Source: Mycolicibacterium moriokaense (GTDB lineage: Bacteria > Actinomycetota > Actinomycetes > Mycobacteriales > Mycobacteriaceae). From it: a stretch of DNA of 39,654 nt. The notes under the pieces are model-generated. The model was not told the origin of the DNA. It made no database searches and was given only the letters and a program-made list of their open reading frames with translations. Numbering within the stretch: position 1 is the stretch's first letter; every line of letters begins with the position of its first letter. Shown in pieces: positions 15,736-27,128 of the stretch. A program made the position numbers and the translations under genes. Location: contig NZ_QJJU01000033.1 in assembly GCF_003201655.1 (NCBI RefSeq), positions 11,910-51,563 of the forward strand. The letters run 5' to 3'.

Positions 15736-16738
15736 CGAGGTGGCCAAGCACGCCGAGGAGGCGGCGGTCTATCCGGCGCAAGGGGAGGCCGAACTGGACC
15801 GGATGCTGGGCATGGCCGAGGCCAAGCGGCAGGTGAAGCCGATCCGGTCGACGAAGGTCAACCAGGCCCGCGCGAAGATGGGCCTGCCGGTGTCGGTGAC
15901 GTCGCGGCACACGCTGCTGGTAGGGCCGCCGGGGTGCGGAAAAACCACCGTGGCACGGGGACTGACGAAGCAGCTGTGCGGGCTGGGGGTGCTGGGGCGG
16001 CCGTCGGTGATCGAGACGAACAAATCGCGGCTGATCGGCAAGCATCTGGGGGAGACCGAGAACAGCACGCGCGAGCTGCTGGAATCCTCGCTGGGCGGTG
16101 CGGTGATCGTCGACGAGATGCACAACCTCTACGACGAGGGGTACTCCAAGGGCGACCCGTACGGGACGGCGGTGATCGAAACGCTGCTGCCCTACATGGT
16201 GATCGAAATGCTGCAGCCCTACATGGAGAACCACCGTGATGACCTGGTGGTGTTCGGCGCGGGCTACCCGAAGGCGATGGAACGGATGCTGGGCGCGAAT
16301 CAGGGTCTGCGGCGGCGGTTTTCGACGACGACCGTCTTCGAGTCCTACACGCCTGATGAGCTATGGCAGTTGACGTGTCTGATCGCCGCGCAGGACGAAG
16401 ACATCGTGGCCCCGCAGACCGAGGAGGTGCTGCGACCGATGTTCACGCGCTACTACAACGAGCAGTCCGAGACGCCGGCGGGGGACGTGATCCGCGGGAT
16501 CGACTGGCTGGGCAACGGCGGATTCGTGCGCAACCTCATCGAGAAGGCGCGCGATCACCGCAACAACCGCCTCGACACCGAGGAACTGGACGCGCTACTG
16601 GCCGCGGACAGCTTCGGCACCGCCGACGAGGAGCTGATGCACCGGTTCCGCGAACTGCTCCCCGACGACTTCGCCGAAGGTCTGCGACTCGCCGTCGCCG
16701 AAGCCGAACGCAGCCGCGATACAGATGCTCTCGAATGA
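15437..16738 (+). pseudogene. EccA-type AAA+ ATPase fragment, ESX secretion
   Basis: The frame is open from 15437, but homology begins only near 15730; the first hundred codons are the reverse side of the fabG remnant. From there it matches the C-terminal AAA+ domain of EccA, the cytosolic ATPase of type VII secretion. Walker A is GPPGCGKTT (about 15923) and Walker B is AVIVDEMHNL. The N-terminal TPR half typical of about 600-residue EccA proteins is missing and no start codon is convincing. A 27-base tandem duplication (16172-16198, 16199-16225) repeats VIETLLPYM as VIEMLQPYM. No other ESX genes are visible, so this is probably a remnant, although the ATPase domain is nearly complete. Confidence 0.65.
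16172..16225 (+). repeat. 27-bp tandem duplication inside EccA-like fragment
   Basis: Two copies of 27 bases differ at two positions (ACG/ATG and CTG/CAG). The in-frame repeat adds nine residues just after the Walker B region, where the family normally has a single copy. Confidence 0.85.
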
Positions 16739-16816
16739 GTGCCACAATAGCGGAATTCCGTTGCTGTTCAGCTGAATTCACCACTTCTTGGCGCCGATGA
16801 GAAAGGGATAAGAGTA

Positions 16817-17052
16817 GTGATTCCGACGAGTCTCATTGAACAGCTCGGCGACGCACTTGCTCGCTGGGACGGGCGCGGCCCTACGCCCGACGACGGTTTC
16901 GCGGCGGGCAAGCAGATGGCCACGGCGACCATGGCGCTCCTGACCTGGAATTCAAATTCCCCCTAGCCGAACGGACCGCGATCCAGTCCGTGATGCAGTT
17001 GAACCGCAACGACGATGTGTCGCAGGTCGCCATAGCGAAATTGGATGATTGA
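16817..17052 (+). pseudogene. Small hypothetical gene, apparently frameshifted
   Basis: The first frame starts at GTG and reads VIPTSLIEQLGDALARWDGR with GPTPDDGFAAGKQ and ATATMALL, stopping at 16966. Just before that stop another frame continues with DLEFKFPLAERTAIQSVMQL and ends at 17052. Both parts look like protein, and one frameshift near 16940 would join them into about 78 residues. I do not recognise the family. It follows the EccA-like fragment on the same strand and may belong to the same remnant block. Confidence 0.35.
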
Positions 17053-17063
17053 GGTGAATTGCT

Positions 17064-17162
17064 GTGAGCGGCAAATTATTTGGAATGGTGCGTCCGGATT
17101 CAGAAGAGGGCGACGCGCGAAATCAGCAGCGAATTCAGTGCTGTCGGTACATCTCCATATAG
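17064..17162 (+). pseudogene. Possible truncated gene start
   Basis: A GTG preceded by GAGGTG opens a frame reading VSGKLFGMVRPDSEEGDARN. The frame then runs into the 3' end of the convergent DUF5313 gene and stops after 32 codons. It looks like the beginning of a gene whose remainder has been lost. Support is weak. Confidence 0.25.
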
Positions 17163-17518
17163 CGGACGATCTGGTCCGCGTGCTCGCGGCGATCGCGCTC
17201 TCGCAGCGCCAGCTTCAGCGTTCCCGGCTCGTATCCGTACTTCACGAGGCGGCTCTCCGCAGTCGAATTGATGTAGGCCAGGGAGTACCACAGGGCCAGA
17301 AGCAGCCCCAAACCCACGGCAGTCCACACAATCCAGCTGACTCCCAGCACTGCCAATAGCACTGTCGCTGGTAGCACAACCTGGACCACGACGCGCACGA
17401 TTTGGCGCAGCCAGCGCGTGCGACAGGTGGTGTCGTGCAGCACCCACTCGCGGTACGGCGAGCCCAGTCGGCCGCCAAGCGTGTACCAGATCCAGAGCAG
17501 CGGGTTCGGACGAATCAT
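17135..17518 (-). CDS. DUF5313-family membrane protein
   Basis: This 127-residue protein begins MIRPNPLLWIWYTLGGRLGS, followed by YREWVLHDTTCRTRWLRQIV, which are signatures of the mycobacterial DUF5313 family. One or two hydrophobic helices (about residues 45-90) follow, and the C-terminus is charged. The function is unknown. The frame is open to a GTG at 17668, but the family N-terminus and the two-armed element at 17548-17592 argue for the ATG at 17518. The element ends 29 bp before it, the same spacing as at the AKR operon. Confidence 0.8.
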   Translation of the reverse strand: MIRPNPLLWIWYTLGGRLGSPYREWVLHDTTCRTRWLRQIVRVVVQVVLPATVLLAVLGVSWIVWTAVGLGLLLALWYSLAYINSTAESRLVKYGYEPGTLKLALRERDRREHADQIVRYMEMYRQH

Positions 17519-17547
17519 GCACTCAAGCATCCAGCGCGCTCCGACCC

Positions 17548-17592
17548 ATGTCATTGCCGCTGACACCCAACCCCAATTCCCGCTAGCCAGGG
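17548..17592 (-). promoter_or_regulatory. Two-armed element, site 8 (upstream of DUF5313 gene)
   Basis: Read toward the gene, the inner arm is GTCAGCGGCAATGACAT with TTGGGT just before it, and the outer arm is CCCTGGCTAGC, with cores 23 bases apart. Its presence inside the long open frame supports a start at 17518 rather than 17668. Confidence 0.6.
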
Positions 17593-17668
17593 CGTCGTCA
17601 GTGTCCCGTAGCTGAGGTACTGGTTGAGATTCCGCAGCACCAGCTCCCTCATCATCGAAAGGCTTCAC

Positions 17669-18195
17669 GCTGTTCCCCCGCCCGTATGCGGTAGTAGCAC
17701 GACATTGTCCATCGCGCGCAATTCCGTTGGTACATAGGGCTCGTCGGTGAAAACATCCAGACCGGCGCCCGCCAGCCGCCGCGCACCAAGCAGATCGATC
17801 AGAGCGTCCTGATCGACGACACTGCCGCGGGCAATGTTGATGACATAACCGTACGGTCCGAGAGCTTCCAAGACCGCCCGATCGACAAGGTGTTTGGTTC
17901 CTGGCCCGCCAACGGTCGCAACAACCAGCACGTCCACCGACTCCGCCAGCTAGACCGGCGCGGCGGCGTAGCGGAACGGGGTGCCGGGTACTCGGCGGCG
18001 ATTGTGATAGGCGATGGCGCAATCAAAGCCGACGAGTCGCTGCGCGATGGCCAATCCGATGCGGCCAAGGCCGAGAATGCCGACCCGTGAACCGCTTAGG
18101 TCTCTGCCCAGCGGATAGCCGCCGCTGAGATGCCAACGGCCGGAGCGGACAAAGGTGTCTGCCCCACACAGGCCGCACATCGTCGCCAGCATCAG
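17669..18195 (-). pseudogene. D-2-hydroxyacid dehydrogenase remnant with in-frame stop
   Basis: The N-terminal third is missing. What remains begins at LMLATMCGLCGADTFVRSGR, followed by the NAD-binding motif GSRVGILGLGRIGLAIAQRL. An in-frame TAG (plus-strand 17950-17952) interrupts it between AAPV and LAESVDVLVV; one base change from GAG explains it. The rest reads INIARGSVVDQDALIDLLG and TDEPYVP to the catalytic-His region LLPHTGGGTA. The gene is directly joined to the C-terminal fragment of an fdhF-like gene, so a deletion fused the two. It is certainly inactive in this form. Confidence 0.85.
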
Positions 18196-18553
18196 GCCGT
18201 CTCGGGCGAAGCTGGTGATGTCGATGAGGTCGAACTCGTCAAGTCCTCGATCGCGCATGTCGACGCTCATGAACAACGCGGTGCGCAGTGTCATCCGGCC
18301 AGGCGCACCCCGGGCAATCGAAGCCGCCGTTCTCATGGTTCATCCGCTGGATCGCCCGTGTGCCGGCAACCAGCTCACCGCTGTCCACCAAGACTTTCCC
18401 GACGCTGCGAGCCGCGCCCCAGCCAGCAGCGGGATGGTCATAATCCTCCTGGGAAAACTCACCACTGGCGTTCGGACCCCGCCCCACCGCCGGACGACCA
18501 GGCTCACCCTGCCCGAGCAGATCACCAACAGCGTGTGTGTTGTCATCTGTCAT
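18196..18553 (-). pseudogene. fdhF-like gene reduced to its two ends
   Basis: From the ATG at 18553 the frame gives EDYDHPAAGWGAARSVGKVL, then MNHENGGFDCPGCAWPD, the N-terminus of FdhF/YdeP oxidoreductases. About 20 codons later, in another frame, LFMSVDMRDRGLDEFDLIDI and TSFARDG match the family's C-terminal region. Some 600 residues between these points are missing. The N-terminal half matches the gene start at 1-177 nearly base for base, including the upstream region. The order of events seems to be an internal deletion, then a second deletion joining the tail to the dehydrogenase remnant. Confidence 0.7.
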
Positions 18554-18599
18554 CGGAGCGTCCTTCCTCCACGCGCTAACCGGCTGCGCACCGGTCAGG

Positions 18600-19688
18600 C
18601 TACGCCGAACTATGGGCGGGCCTCGCGGCCACGGGGAATGCTGCCCGAACGCATGTGCCTCCCCTAGCGGGGGAGCTGACGGTGAACCGACCGCCGAGGG
18701 CGGTGGCGCGGTCGGCCATGCCTTTCAGACCTGTTCCTGCGGTTTCGAGCGAGGCTCCGCCGATCCCGTCATCCTTGATCTCCAGGATGAGTGCCTGGCC
18801 GTCGCAGTTGACCGACACCGTGACGTGAGTTGCTCGCGCGTGCTTGACCGCGTTCGTCAGCGCCTCAGCGGTGAGGAAGTAAGCGTTGGCCTCTACCGCC
18901 TCGGACAGTCTGTCGGGTGTGTCTGCCGAGATAGTCACCGGCAGCTCCGAATGCCGGGCTAGCGCCTTGACGGCGGCAATCAGTCCTCGGCTCGTCAGGA
19001 TCGGTGGGTGTACGCCAGCCGCGAGTTCGCGCAGCTCGTCGAGCGCGGCCCCGGCATGTTCAATGGCATCGTCGAGCGGCACCGGGTCCTCGCCGGGGCA
19101 CTTCATCTGCTCGCGTGCCAGCTTCAGTCTGAGCAGCACCGTGACCAGCCGCTGCTGGGCCCCGTCGTGAAGATCGCGCGCCAGTTGATGACGCGCCGCG
19201 GTAGCGCTCTCCAGGATCCGTCGCTGGGCCGCTCGTGACTCCGCGGCACGAATCTCGGCTGCGTCGCGCTCCCGCATCGCCTTTTCTGACGCGAGACGCT
19301 CGGTGATGTCGGTGAAGGCCAGGACCGCCCCACGGCCGCCGGGCGTGTCGATAGGTGCCGACCACCAGGCGATGGGGAACATGGACCCGTCGCGGCGCAC
19401 GAACCACTCGTCCTCGCTGTGCACGGTTTCACCGGTCTCGCGGGGCCGCAACATGGCACACTCAGCCACGGGATACGGTGTCCCGTCCGGCCGCTTGTAG
19501 TGGACTGTCTCGTGGGCGGGCTTGCCCAGCAGCTCCGCGGGATCCCCGTAGCCCAGGGCGCGGCACGCAGCGGGATTTGTGAACATGACGCGCCCAGGTT
19601 GATCGACAACCCACACCGGTTGCGGGATGCGCTCCAAGACCCGGGCCAGCATCGCTTCCCGTGATGAGAACTCATCGTCCCAGCCCAC
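18600..19688 (-). CDS. PAS sensor histidine kinase
   Basis: This 362-residue kinase has one PAS domain (about residues 15-130, with FTNPAACRALGYGDPAELLG and VLAFTDITER). A HisKA_3 domain follows with the phosphoacceptor histidine in LARDLHDGAQQRL, then an HATPase domain with AEALTNAVKHARA, DDGIGGAS and GTGLKGMADR. There is no membrane helix, so it senses a cytosolic signal. It is shorter than the triple-GAF kinase but shares the same catalytic core class. No response regulator is adjacent; the orphan regulators at 3.7 and 9.8 kb are candidates. Confidence 0.87.
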   Translation of the reverse strand: MGWDDEFSSREAMLARVLERIPQPVWVVDQPGRVMFTNPAACRALGYGDPAELLGKPAHETVHYKRPDGTPYPVAECAMLRPRETGETVHSEDEWFVRRDGSMFPIAWWSAPIDTPGGRGAVLAFTDITERLASEKAMRERDAAEIRAAESRAAQRRILESATAARHQLARDLHDGAQQRLVTVLLRLKLAREQMKCPGEDPVPLDDAIEHAGAALDELRELAAGVHPPILTSRGLIAAVKALARHSELPVTISADTPDRLSEAVEANAYFLTAEALTNAVKHARATHVTVSVNCDGQALILEIKDDGIGGASLETAGTGLKGMADRATALGGRFTVSSPARGGTCVRAAFPVAARPAHSSA

Positions 19689-19901
19689 ATCACACCATCT
19701 GACACATCGCTAGACCGGCCCAGCCTACGGGAGCCCGCACGTCCGTTTGTACTGCTCTCGCCGGCAAAATGCCGCAGTTGAAGCGGACGTCGTCTGGAAG
19801 TCGAACAGTCGCGAACGCACCGGAGAGGATCTGGCGACTCCGGGCCGCCAGATGATCCTCGTTGACTCGGGGCATATCCACTCGCATGTCCAGGCCTTCG
19901 G

Positions 19902-22709
<2,808 letters not shown>

Positions 22710-22926
22710 ATCAACTCCCGGCTGCGTGGTGCGAATTCCTACACTGATTCCATGTTTGTTGTCTTTTGATCGACGCCGGACTGACCGAAGTTGCGGTTGA
22801 GTTGGCGGGGTGTTGGGCGTGGGTCGGCGATGCATCCCCTGGTGCGATCACGTGCCGAGGCCGGTGCGTCGACCGTGAACACCACTAGAAGAGAACCGCT
22901 ATTACCATGCGCCGTGCCTCTTGCCC

Positions 22927-22996
22927 GTGTCGTTACCGCTGGCGCCCATCACCACCCCCGGCCAGCGGTACTTTGCGCACAGCTTCCAGCTGCCAT
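22927..22996 (-). promoter_or_regulatory. Two-armed element, site 9, perfect inverted repeat plus third box
   Basis: On the plus strand TACCGCTGGC (22934-22943) and GCCAGCGGTA (22961-22970) are exact reverse complements with 17 bases between. Read toward acnA the inner arm is GCCAGCGGTAACGACAC. A third box CCAGCTGCCAT starts 48 bases from the inner core at 22986. This is the clearest example showing that the two arms are opposed half sites. Confidence 0.7.
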
Positions 22997-23339
22997 GTTC
23001 CCCAAAACGGACGACTGGCTCGTATCGGAGATATCGATGCGGCGCAACACCCGGCGCAAATCGCGGACATCGACAAACCATTTACTCGCAGAGACTGGTC
23101 ATCTGGCCTTTCGCCTAAGGTTGGCTCCCGGCCACACGGCGACCTTGCGGCCCAACGACAGTATCGCTGCCAGCACAGACCAGCGTGCATGGTCTAACTT
23201 ATCGGACTCAGCTAATAGACTGTCCAGCAACATAGTTCGCGACGGATGAGGATCCGTATCAACTGCAGGTCATCCCGCGCGAACCTTCTGTTCGCACCCG
23301 TTCCGGCCTGATCCGACGGCTGACTTGGTTTAGGCCCGA

Positions 23340-23350
23340 TTGCAGCTAGC
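23340..23350 (+). promoter_or_regulatory. Outer-arm half site TTGCAGCTAGC
   Basis: The outer arm is exact and faces HD copy 2 at 23579, as site 1 faces HD copy 1. The inner arm is weak (GCCGGTGGC, offset by two bases). It is included because the two HD genes are close paralogues. Confidence 0.35.
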
Positions 23351-23578
23351 AGGTACGCACACGGTGCCGGTGGCTGGAAAATGTGATGGGGGTCACCGGT
23401 GCAGACATCGTCCACGTGCGCTGGCCACGATGAAGTCATTCTTCTGGTGCTCAGGGTCGACGCCACGCAGCGACCGTGATCGCCCCGGGGAATGCGTTGC
23501 AGCCCATACCGGGTGCCCTGCTACTCGAGGCGGGGTGGCGCACACGCTGTTTGATCCATCACCCCGAAAGGCATGACC

Positions 23579-24301
23579 ATGACCCAAACTCATCCCGCAC
23601 CGACAACAACGGGCGCCGGCGCCCCGATCGAGAGCGGCGAGCAATTGCTCACCGGCTCCGGGGCTGCTCAGACCATCGCGGGGATCACCATCCCCGACAC
23701 CCCGCTGGTGCGAGACGTCACCACGCTGATCCGGGCGGCCGAGGAGGATCTGCTCTTCGATCATTCCCGCCGGGTGTTCCTTTTCGGCGCGCTGCAGGGC
23801 CGGCGCCGCGGTCTGCAGCCCGACCTGGAGCTGCTCTACGTGGGGGCAATGTTTCACGACATCGGGCTGACCCAGCGCTACCGCACCTCAAGCCTGCGCT
23901 TTGAAGTTGACAGTGCCAACGCGGCCCGCGACTTCCTGCTCGACCACGGCGTTGACGAAGCTGCCGCGCGCAAGGTGTGGCTTTCCATCGCGCTGCACAC
24001 CACCCCGGGGGTGCCCGAATTCCTCGACCCCGAGATCGCGCTCGTCACCGCAGGCGTAGAAACCGACGTGCTGGGCATCGAACGCGACGACCTGCCCGCG
24101 GAAGCGCTCGCCGCCGTCACCGCCGCGCACCCGCGACCCAATTTCAAAAACCGTATCCTGCAGGCCTTTACGGACGGCATGGCGCACCGGCCGCGCAGCA
24201 CCTTCGGCACCGTCAACGCCGACGTGCTGGAACACTTCGACGACTCCTTCGTCCGAGACGACTTCGTGGAAATCATCCGCAACAACACCTGGCCCGAATA
24301 A
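23579..24301 (+). CDS. HD-domain hydrolase-like protein, copy 2
   Basis: This 240-residue paralogue of the protein at 2519-3169 has the same HD motif (GAMFHDIGL) and the same ending VRDDFVEIIRNNTWPE. It differs mainly in a longer Thr/Ala-rich N-terminus. An ATG two codons earlier (23573) is only one base from the AAAGG ribosome site, so the ATG at 23579 with seven-base spacing is preferred. The metallo-beta-lactamase-fold gene follows after 41 bp and is probably co-transcribed. The substrate is unknown. Confidence 0.85.
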   Translation: MTQTHPAPTTTGAGAPIESGEQLLTGSGAAQTIAGITIPDTPLVRDVTTLIRAAEEDLLFDHSRRVFLFGALQGRRRGLQPDLELLYVGAMFHDIGLTQRYRTSSLRFEVDSANAARDFLLDHGVDEAAARKVWLSIALHTTPGVPEFLDPEIALVTAGVETDVLGIERDDLPAEALAAVTAAHPRPNFKNRILQAFTDGMAHRPRSTFGTVNADVLEHFDDSFVRDDFVEIIRNNTWPE

Positions 24302-24342
24302 GCCTGCGCGCACTGGCAGCCCACGAATCTGAGAGGAACACT

Positions 24343-25191
24343 ATGAACGAGGCGTTGAGGCTAGCGGCCGACGAGAGGGCCCCTGCAAGCTTCACTGACG
24401 GCGACGTGTATTTCATCGGCAACGCAACGACTTTGATCCGGTTTGCCGGTTTCACGATCCTGACGGACCCGGCGTTTATGCACAAGGGCAATCACGTGGA
24501 TCTCGGTCACGGGATCTATGCACGGCGCGAGGTCGAGCCTGCCTGTCAGGTCTCGGATCTACCACCGCTGGACTTGATCGTGCTCTCGCACTATCACGGT
24601 GATCACTTCGACGACGTCGCGGCCCGAGATCTCGACCGTGCGATCCCGATCCTCACCACCGACCATGCGGTTGGCCAGCTCCGTGAGCTCGGGTTCACCC
24701 AAGGTCTGGCCTTGGATACGTGGGACTCGGTGACCGTGGAAAAGGGGGAGGCTCGGCTGGTGGTCACGGCGATGCCCGCCAAGCACTCCACCGATGATGA
24801 GGTGGCGCTGATGCTGATGCCTGTGAACGGATCCATGCTCGACTTCTACCGCGGTGAGGATCGATTGTTCCGGCTCTACATCACCGGCGACACGATGCTG
24901 CACGACAGGCTGCGCGACATCCCCCGCTGGTATCCCGACATCGACCTCGGCCTTATCCACGCCGGGGGAACCACACTATTCTTGACGGTGGTGACCATGA
25001 CCGGGGCCCAGGCTGTGCGGGCCGTGGAGATCACCAAACCCCGGATGGCCATCCCCATCCACTACAACGACTTCTCGGTATTCATGTCCGGCCTCGACGA
25101 CTTCAAGCAGGCCGCCGCCCAGTCGCCCGCGAAGACCGAATTCAACTATCTCTCCCATGGCGAGACCTACAACTTCGAGCCGCTCAGCTAA
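24343..25191 (+). CDS. Metallo-beta-lactamase-fold hydrolase (UlaG-like)
   Basis: This 282-residue cytoplasmic protein has metal-binding motif HYHGDHFDD near residue 86. Further ligands are in MPAKHS and ITGDTM, and a late histidine in IPIHYNDF. The overall pattern fits the UlaG/YtnP-like branch, in which members act as lactonases or phosphodiesterases. GAGAGGAA precedes the ATG. It follows HD copy 2; no counterpart follows HD copy 1, so the pairing is specific to this copy. The substrate cannot be assigned. Confidence 0.82.
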   Translation: MNEALRLAADERAPASFTDGDVYFIGNATTLIRFAGFTILTDPAFMHKGNHVDLGHGIYARREVEPACQVSDLPPLDLIVLSHYHGDHFDDVAARDLDRAIPILTTDHAVGQLRELGFTQGLALDTWDSVTVEKGEARLVVTAMPAKHSTDDEVALMLMPVNGSMLDFYRGEDRLFRLYITGDTMLHDRLRDIPRWYPDIDLGLIHAGGTTLFLTVVTMTGAQAVRAVEITKPRMAIPIHYNDFSVFMSGLDDFKQAAAQSPAKTEFNYLSHGETYNFEPLS

Positions 25192-25491
25192 CGGCGTCGT
25201 CGCGCCACAACCCAAGCGCCGCTCGCCGGCGTTCCAGCGGGAGGTCTTATTCTTGCGTGGCTCACGAGCACGTTGACGCCCGAGTGCTGGCCGCCCGTCC
25301 TCTCTGCGGGGGCGAGTTGCACAACTGTCCAGTTATAGGATCCGCCACGAAGATGAGAAAAACCGGGTCGCCATTTTGGTGAGAATTCTGCGAAACCGCA
25401 GGTAGGGGCGTCGCTGTCCTCCACGCAGAATGAGGACCGACAGCCCGTTGCAGTAGGCGACGTCCAGAGACACCGCCGAATCAGGCCCTGC
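25192..25491. other. Intergenic region between convergent hydrolase and P450
   Basis: Three hundred bases between converging genes. I see no convincing gene or strong hairpin. A minus-strand frame crosses it but shows no domain. Confidence 0.4.
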
Positions 25492-26727
25492 TCATGTGAT
25501 CGAGTAGCGCACCGGCAGGTGTTTGATCCCGCCGACGAATGTCGTGGCGACGAATTGCGGATCGCCTGCCAGCTCAATCGATTTCAACCGTGGCAGCAGT
25601 TCGGTGAAGAAGCTGTTGACCTCCATGCGGGCCAGCGCGGCGCCCAGGCAGAAGTGCACGCCGTAGCCGAAGGCCAGGTGTTTGTTGGGGTCGCGGCCGA
25701 CGTCGAAGCAGAACGGGTCGTCGAAGACGTCCTCGTCGCGGTTGGCCGATGCATATGACAGCAGCACCGACTCGCCGGCTGCGATCGGGATGCCGCGCAC
25801 GGTCGTGTCTTCGCCGGCGGTGCGCATGAATTCCTTGACCGGGGTGACCCAGCGGATCATCTCTTCGGTGGCCAGTGGCATCAGGTCAAGGTTGTCTCGC
25901 AGGCGCACGTGTTGGTCGGGGTTCTCGATGAGAGCGTGCAGCCCGCCGGAGATGGTCGCGCTGGTCGTGTCGTGGCCGGCGGTGGCGACGATGAGGTAGT
26001 AGGAAACCGTGTCGATGTCGGATAGGGGTTGGCCGTCGATGCGGGCGTTGGCGATCGCCGACGCGAGATCCTCGGTCGGATGTTCGCGCCGCGACGCCGT
26101 CACCGCATTGAAGTAGCCGAACATGTCGAGCAGAGCGGGCAGCTGGGCCTCAATACCGTTGCCGCGCTTGAACTCGGCGTCGTCGCCGCCGAAGAGTTCC
26201 TGAGTGAGTTTGAGCATGCGCGTGAAGTCGGCCTCCGGCACGCCTAGCAGTGACATGATCACGTAGAGCGGGTAGTTCACCGCTACCTCTTGCGCGAAGT
26301 CGCATTCGGGGCCCGCGGCCATCATCTTGTCAACGTAGGTCTTGGCCAGTTGATCGACGCGAACCTTCAGTGCCCGCATCGCCTTGGGACGAAACCAGTC
26401 TGCGCCGATCGCGCGCACCACGCGGTGCTGTGGGTCGTCCATGTGGATCAGAGTTCGCACCCCCGTGGCGTTGGACGTCTCGTCGGCCTCAGCGGTGACC
26501 AACACCGGGCGTGGCCAGTTGGTGAAAAGCACGTTGTCGCGTTCGATGTCCATGATGTCGGCGTGCTTGGTGATCGCCCAGAACGGCCGGTAGTTCGGCA
26601 CATCGACCCAGGAAACCGGGGCGTCGGTACGGAGATGAGCCAGCGCCGCGTGTAGTTTCGGCTCGTTGGTGTAGGCCATCGGGTCGGCCAACATCTTCGC
26701 GGCATCGTCGATTGTTGTGGTACTCAT
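25492..26727 (-). CDS. Cytochrome P450, CYP108-like
   Basis: This 411-residue soluble P450 has the oxygen-binding I-helix motif TAGHDTTSA, the K-helix ExxR in EEMIRW, and the heme cysteine in FGYGVHFCLGAAL. Segments VKEFMRTAGEDT, LSYASANRDEDVF and VATTFVGGIKHLPVRY resemble the terpineol hydroxylase P450terp (CYP108) more than CYP125 or CYP142. AAGGAG lies six bases before the ATG. It diverges from the catabolic operon across a region with phased TCTAGA repeats, so it may catalyse the initial hydroxylation of the same substrate. No ferredoxin gene is next to it. Confidence 0.88.
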   Translation of the reverse strand: MSTTTIDDAAKMLADPMAYTNEPKLHAALAHLRTDAPVSWVDVPNYRPFWAITKHADIMDIERDNVLFTNWPRPVLVTAEADETSNATGVRTLIHMDDPQHRVVRAIGADWFRPKAMRALKVRVDQLAKTYVDKMMAAGPECDFAQEVAVNYPLYVIMSLLGVPEADFTRMLKLTQELFGGDDAEFKRGNGIEAQLPALLDMFGYFNAVTASRREHPTEDLASAIANARIDGQPLSDIDTVSYYLIVATAGHDTTSATISGGLHALIENPDQHVRLRDNLDLMPLATEEMIRWVTPVKEFMRTAGEDTTVRGIPIAAGESVLLSYASANRDEDVFDDPFCFDVGRDPNKHLAFGYGVHFCLGAALARMEVNSFFTELLPRLKSIELAGDPQFVATTFVGGIKHLPVRYSIT

Positions 26728-26736
26728 GGGGACTCC

Positions 26737-26931
26737 TTACTGAAATGTTCGTTGGCTACGCAGTTCTCGCTGCACGGCGGTTACAGTGGTCTCGGACATA
26801 TAGGACGGAACGCCCGGCAATACGTGCTCGATTGCGACGCCGTGCCGATCGCTAATCTTGTCGGCTAGCTGATCGGGGGCAGCCATTACCGTGAACGCGT
26901 CGAGCATCTCGTCGTCGAGGAGCGCGCTCAT
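26737..26931 (-). pseudogene. C-terminal remnant of an LLM-class F420-dependent oxidoreductase
   Basis: The 64 codons read MSALLDDEMLDAFTVMAAPD then QLADKISDRHGVAIEHVLPG, which resembles the tail of F420-dependent luciferase-like monooxygenases. The roughly 280-residue N-terminal barrel is absent. It sits 9 bp upstream of the P450 gene on the same strand, so the parental gene once headed the P450 operon. It could still be translated as a short peptide, but no enzyme function is expected. Confidence 0.6.
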
Positions 26932-27098
26932 GGGTTTCCCCCTGGCGTTGTCGCGAAAGCCATTGCAGCTCTGGGGTTGATGGTTGGGTGGCCCGTCCGG
27001 GTCGTCGTATCGTCGACAGATTCCATGGTGACCGTGACTCGTCGCCCCGACGGCCCTCCCCACGCCGTCGGGGCCATGAGCATTCTTCACGCACGCAG

Positions 27099-27128
27099 TC
27101 TAGAGTCACATCTAGATACAAGTCTAGA
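27099..27128. promoter_or_regulatory. Three TCTAGA boxes phased at 12 bp (P450 side)
   Basis: TCTAGA occurs at 27099, 27111 and 27123, exactly 12 bases apart. The hexamer is palindromic and the array is absent from coding regions nearby. It lies upstream of the minus-strand P450 unit. It probably binds a TetR-type repressor such as the one at 36258-36914. Confidence 0.6.

Larger units (their letters stand above)
22710..23578. other. Long intergenic region between acnA and HD copy 2
   Basis: About 870 bases lie between divergent genes. The supported content is element site 9 (22927-22996) and an outer-arm half site at 23340. I found no gene, RNA or terminator that I could defend. Confidence 0.5.

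Noticed and set aside
1..18553. The repeat at 1-150 and 18380-18530 as a mobile element end
   Set aside because: The repeat is coding sequence of an fdhF-like gene in both places and has no terminal inverted repeats or transposase nearby.
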